Of a stretch of DNA of 7,413 bases, positions 5,038 through 7,413 are shown piece by piece (within the stretch, counting starts at the first letter, position 1; each line of letters opens with the position of its first letter). Made by a program: the position numbers and the translations under genes. Source of the DNA: Lysobacterales bacterium (GTDB lineage: Bacteria; Pseudomonadota; Gammaproteobacteria; Xanthomonadales; SZUA-36); NCBI GenBank assembly GCA_026196445.1, contig JAPHTE010000015.1:1-7413 (forward strand). Reading direction: 5' to 3'. Below the pieces are notes generated by a model that ran no database searches, was not told where the DNA came from, and saw only the letters and a program-made list of their open reading frames with translations.

Positions 5038-7293
5038 ATGCGCGCCGATTTTCGCCTTGAAGATTGGATCGTCAGTCCGCGCCGCGGTTACATCAAGCGC
5101 GACAATGAGATCGTGCATATCCATCCCAAGCCCATGGCAGTCCTCGAATGCCTCGCCAAAGCAAGAGGCGAGGTGCTCACGCGCTATGAAGTGTTTGAAA
5201 CCGTTTGGCCCGACGTTATCGTCAGTGATGATGCCCTAGCCCAATGCGTGGTGGAGCTTCGTAAAGCTTTCGGTGACTCCGCCTCGGACTCAAAAATCAT
5301 CAGGACCATACCCAAAGTAGGATACTGCCTGATACCACCAGTTACGGCACTGACTGATGCAAGATCGGCAACCAGCAGCAGACGACGCCTGATGACCTTC
5401 GGGGTATTGGCAATGGTAGTTGCCATTGGTGTCCTGTATCAGGTTGCTATGGTTGAAGAAGAACCACCCGCCCTTGTAACTGATAGAGAGGCCCTCGCTT
5501 CTATTGCCGTGCTGCCCTTTGTTAACCGATCCTTGCAGGCCGAGGATGAGTACTTCAGCGACGGAATACACGACGAGTTACTGACCCGTCTGAGCCAAAT
5601 TTCCGGGCTGAGAGTAATCTCGCGAACCTCGGTCAATCAGTATCGGGATACAGACAAGACCATGCCAGAGATTGCCGGTGAGCTTTCCGTCGATACGATC
5701 CTGGAGGGCAGCGTGCAACGTGAAGCCAACCAGGTACGTATCAACGTACAGTTGATCGACGCGCGTTCCGATACGCATCTCTGGTCAAAAACTTACGATA
5801 GTGAGCGTATCAACATCTTTGTTGTTCAGGATGAAATTTCGGCCGCGATTGTTGCCGCCATGAAAGAACACCTGGGAGTTGACTTGGAAACGGGGTCGCA
5901 GATGCCCACAACGGTCATTGCCGAGGCCCACGACGCTTATCTCAGAGGCAAGTATCTGGTGGCAAAGCGCACGTCTGCTGATGTCGAAAGCGCGGTGAAC
6001 GAGTTCGAGAGAGCGGTCGCCCTGGACCCCAATTACGCGATTGCTCATGCCGAACTCGCAATGGCTATTACTTTTGCCGGAGGAGACTATTTTCAAGTGC
6101 TGCCCTGGGACGTGGCCGCCGTCAGGGCACAGACCCACGCGGATCGTGCGAAAGCCCTCAATCCAGACCTCGCCGAGGCCCACGCTGCTCTTGGTCTGCT
6201 GGCTTGGATGAACGGTGCGTTCGATGGTGCCTTAACTGCATTTACCAAGGCTCTTCAGAGCAATCCGAACTATTCTGAAGTCCACAGCTGGATGGCGACA
6301 GTTTCTGCCAGGGTTGGTCGTTACAAGGACATACTCCCGCACCAGCAGCGGGCACTGCGACTCGATCCGGTGTCGGTCCTTGCCATGAACAATTATGTGC
6401 ACAGCCTGATCGAGCACGGGTGCTTGGACGAAGCAACACTCGAGCTTGAGAAGATACGCAGCATCGCCCCGAGGATCTACGCAGATTACCAGGGGCGCGT
6501 GAAGTCTGTCGGCGGGAAATGGGCCTATCTCGTACTGGGCGGCCTGGATGAACTACGCATCATACCGGGTGATCTGCGCGCAAGGGGTCTGCTTTCCTGG
6601 GGTTTCCTGATGATCGGACTCGAGCAGGAAGCCAGTGCGATCATTGATACACCAAATCCTGAATGGCTACTGGTTCTGGGAAGACCGCTGGAAGCAATTG
6701 CCGCCGCTGAGGCCCTCCTCACTGAAAGCGAGAGGAATAACGTCTTCGCACGCCGGAGCCTTGGCATGGCTTACGCCACTGCCGGTGAGTATAAGAAGGC
6801 CAGGCCGCTGCTGGAGGATGGCTGGCAACAAAGCGGAGAACGTATCACGATGGGTGGATTTGGATTGGGGAATGCAGCGGCGCTTATCACCATCCGCCGT
6901 GATGCAGGTGACGATAGCGGAGTAGCCGAACTCCTGGTAGCGATTCAGGATGACATACGACGTCTTCGTGAAGCTGGCTTTGTGACCACCCACTACATGA
7001 GCACAGACTACGAAGAGGGCCTTGCCTCATACCTGGCCGGTGAACGCAATAAGGGATTGTCCCTGATCGCTAGGGCATCGGAAGACGGATACTTCATTTG
7101 GCCAAAAACAGCTTTTCTGAAAGAACTTTTTGAGGATCCACGTTTTGCTCCGATCTTGGAGAATCAAGCAGCTCGGCAATCCCGTGAAAACCAACGGTTT
7201 CTGAACCTCGTCTGCAACAGCAACCCATATGAGTCGTTCTGGCAACCCGCCGAGGGAACGTGCGAGCGATTCGCAGCAAAAGCTGCAGACTGA
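5038..7293 (+). CDS. Membrane-anchored winged-helix regulator with TolB-like domain and TPR repeats
   Basis: This 751-residue one-component regulator has CadC-like topology. Residues 2-101 form an OmpR-type winged helix: it opens FRLEDWIVSP, the recognition helix is in VSDDALAQCVVELRKAFGD, and the wing is RTIPKVGYCLIPP. A basic RRR and one transmembrane helix follow (about 116-139), so the rest is periplasmic. Residues 154-280 match the TolB-N-terminal-like (COG5616/FlgO-like) domain: IAVLPF, YFSDGIHDELLTRL, a VISRTSV segment, ILEGSV and LIDARSDTHLWSKTYD. TPR-type helical repeats span about 298-478, with another near 571-598. The C-terminal tail has FLKELFEDPRFAPIL and two cysteines (726, 742), a possible disulfide. 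There is no receiver domain, so control is not by phosphorylation of this protein. The frame also allows a GTG start at 4969 (774 residues), but its 23 extra residues precede the conserved fold; both starts have weak ribosome sites. Targets and ligand are unknown. Confidence 0.9.
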   Translation: MRADFRLEDWIVSPRRGYIKRDNEIVHIHPKPMAVLECLAKARGEVLTRYEVFETVWPDVIVSDDALAQCVVELRKAFGDSASDSKIIRTIPKVGYCLIPPVTALTDARSATSSRRRLMTFGVLAMVVAIGVLYQVAMVEEEPPALVTDREALASIAVLPFVNRSLQAEDEYFSDGIHDELLTRLSQISGLRVISRTSVNQYRDTDKTMPEIAGELSVDTILEGSVQREANQVRINVQLIDARSDTHLWSKTYDSERINIFVVQDEISAAIVAAMKEHLGVDLETGSQMPTTVIAEAHDAYLRGKYLVAKRTSADVESAVNEFERAVALDPNYAIAHAELAMAITFAGGDYFQVLPWDVAAVRAQTHADRAKALNPDLAEAHAALGLLAWMNGAFDGALTAFTKALQSNPNYSEVHSWMATVSARVGRYKDILPHQQRALRLDPVSVLAMNNYVHSLIEHGCLDEATLELEKIRSIAPRIYADYQGRVKSVGGKWAYLVLGGLDELRIIPGDLRARGLLSWGFLMIGLEQEASAIIDTPNPEWLLVLGRPLEAIAAAEALLTESERNNVFARRSLGMAYATAGEYKKARPLLEDGWQQSGERITMGGFGLGNAAALITIRRDAGDDSGVAELLVAIQDDIRRLREAGFVTTHYMSTDYEEGLASYLAGERNKGLSLIARASEDGYFIWPKTAFLKELFEDPRFAPILENQAARQSRENQRFLNLVCNSNPYESFWQPAEGTCERFAAKAAD

Positions 7294-7300
7294 TCTACTT

Positions 7301-7348
7301 CAATCGCTGCTTCTGGCCGATAGCTGCTACAGGCAAGCTCAGCGATTG
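7301..7348 (+). terminator. Long inverted repeat after the regulator stop codon, probable terminator
   Basis: Perfect 9-base arms CAATCGCTG (7301-7309) and CAGCGATTG (7340-7348) begin only 7 bases after the stop codon TGA (7291-7293). The stem can be prolonged inward by CTT/AAG (7310-7312 with 7335-7337) and CTG/CAG (7313-7315 with 7330-7332), each step with a 2-base bulge on the 3' side. The run after it contains CTTTTGCCTTT from 7357, so the T-rich tail is broken and starts about 8 bases late. An imperfect intrinsic terminator is the best reading; an operator for a gene to the right is the alternative. Confidence 0.5.
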
Positions 7349-7413
7349 ACTATCCGCTTTTGCCTTTAATATCTGCCGTTTGGATATTTGTGGAATCACC
7401 GTGGTTCAAAACC
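7349..7413. other. Non-coding right edge
   Basis: No gene start is visible. Two small inverted repeats occur: AATATC (7368-7373) with GATATT (7383-7388), and a 15-base near-palindrome GAATCAC-C-GTGGTTC (7393-7407, one T-G wobble). Both may belong to the promoter of a gene beyond the window, but neither is statistically striking. Confidence 0.3.

Noticed and set aside
5785..6183. A 132-residue minus-strand ORF inside the regulator gene
   Set aside because: It is antisense to the TolB-like and TPR coding region, with no ribosome site or recognisable motif.
7393..7407. 15-base near-palindrome GAATCAC-C-GTGGTTC as an operator
   Set aside because: Seven-base arms with one wobble are expected several times in a window of this size, and no gene start is visible next to it.
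7400..7413. GTGGTTCAAAACC at the right edge resembles a tRNA T-arm
   Set aside because: The upstream 50 bases show no acceptor stem, no D-loop GG and no anticodon arm at the required distances, so a truncated tRNA gene is not supported.

Overview
The window looks like a chromosomal segment of a Gram-negative bacterium, most likely a gammaproteobacterium. The grounds are a large TonB-dependent outer-membrane receptor, a membrane-anchored OmpR/CadC-type winged-helix regulator carrying a TolB-like domain and TPR repeats, and a moderate G+C content judged by eye. I see no insertion sequence, phage gene, CRISPR array, rRNA or convincing tRNA, so this reads as ordinary chromosome with an interesting regulatory architecture.

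Layout, left to right. (1) Positions 1-657 (+) hold the C-terminal half of an APC-superfamily amino-acid permease whose start lies outside the window. (2) Positions 658-1211 are a 554-base non-coding gap rich in inverted repeats. It holds two abutting potential hairpins, an inverted repeat beside a candidate promoter, and a leader of about 230 bases with several stem-loops ahead of the next gene. (3) Positions 1212-4112 (+) encode a complete 966-residue TonB-dependent receptor. (4) Positions 4113-4370 are a non-coding gap with a strong GC-rich hairpin that best serves as terminator of the next gene, which is on the minus strand. (5) Positions 4371-4865 (-) encode a small secreted acidic protein of unknown function. 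(6) Positions 4866-5037 are a compact divergent promoter region. (7) Positions 5038-7293 (+) encode the transmembrane winged-helix/TolB-like/TPR regulator. (8) Positions 7294-7413 are non-coding, with a long inverted repeat right after the stop codon.

How the genes may fit together is inference. The receptor would bring a substrate across the outer membrane using TonB energy. The permease could move an amino-acid-like solute across the inner membrane. The regulator is built to sense something in the periplasm and act on nearby DNA; its natural candidate targets are the divergent secreted-protein gene and possibly the receptor. Nothing in the sequence proves that the genes form one regulon. 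The most original observations are the structured receptor leader, with two mutually exclusive hairpins, and the divergent pairing of a secreted orphan with a membrane-bound regulator.
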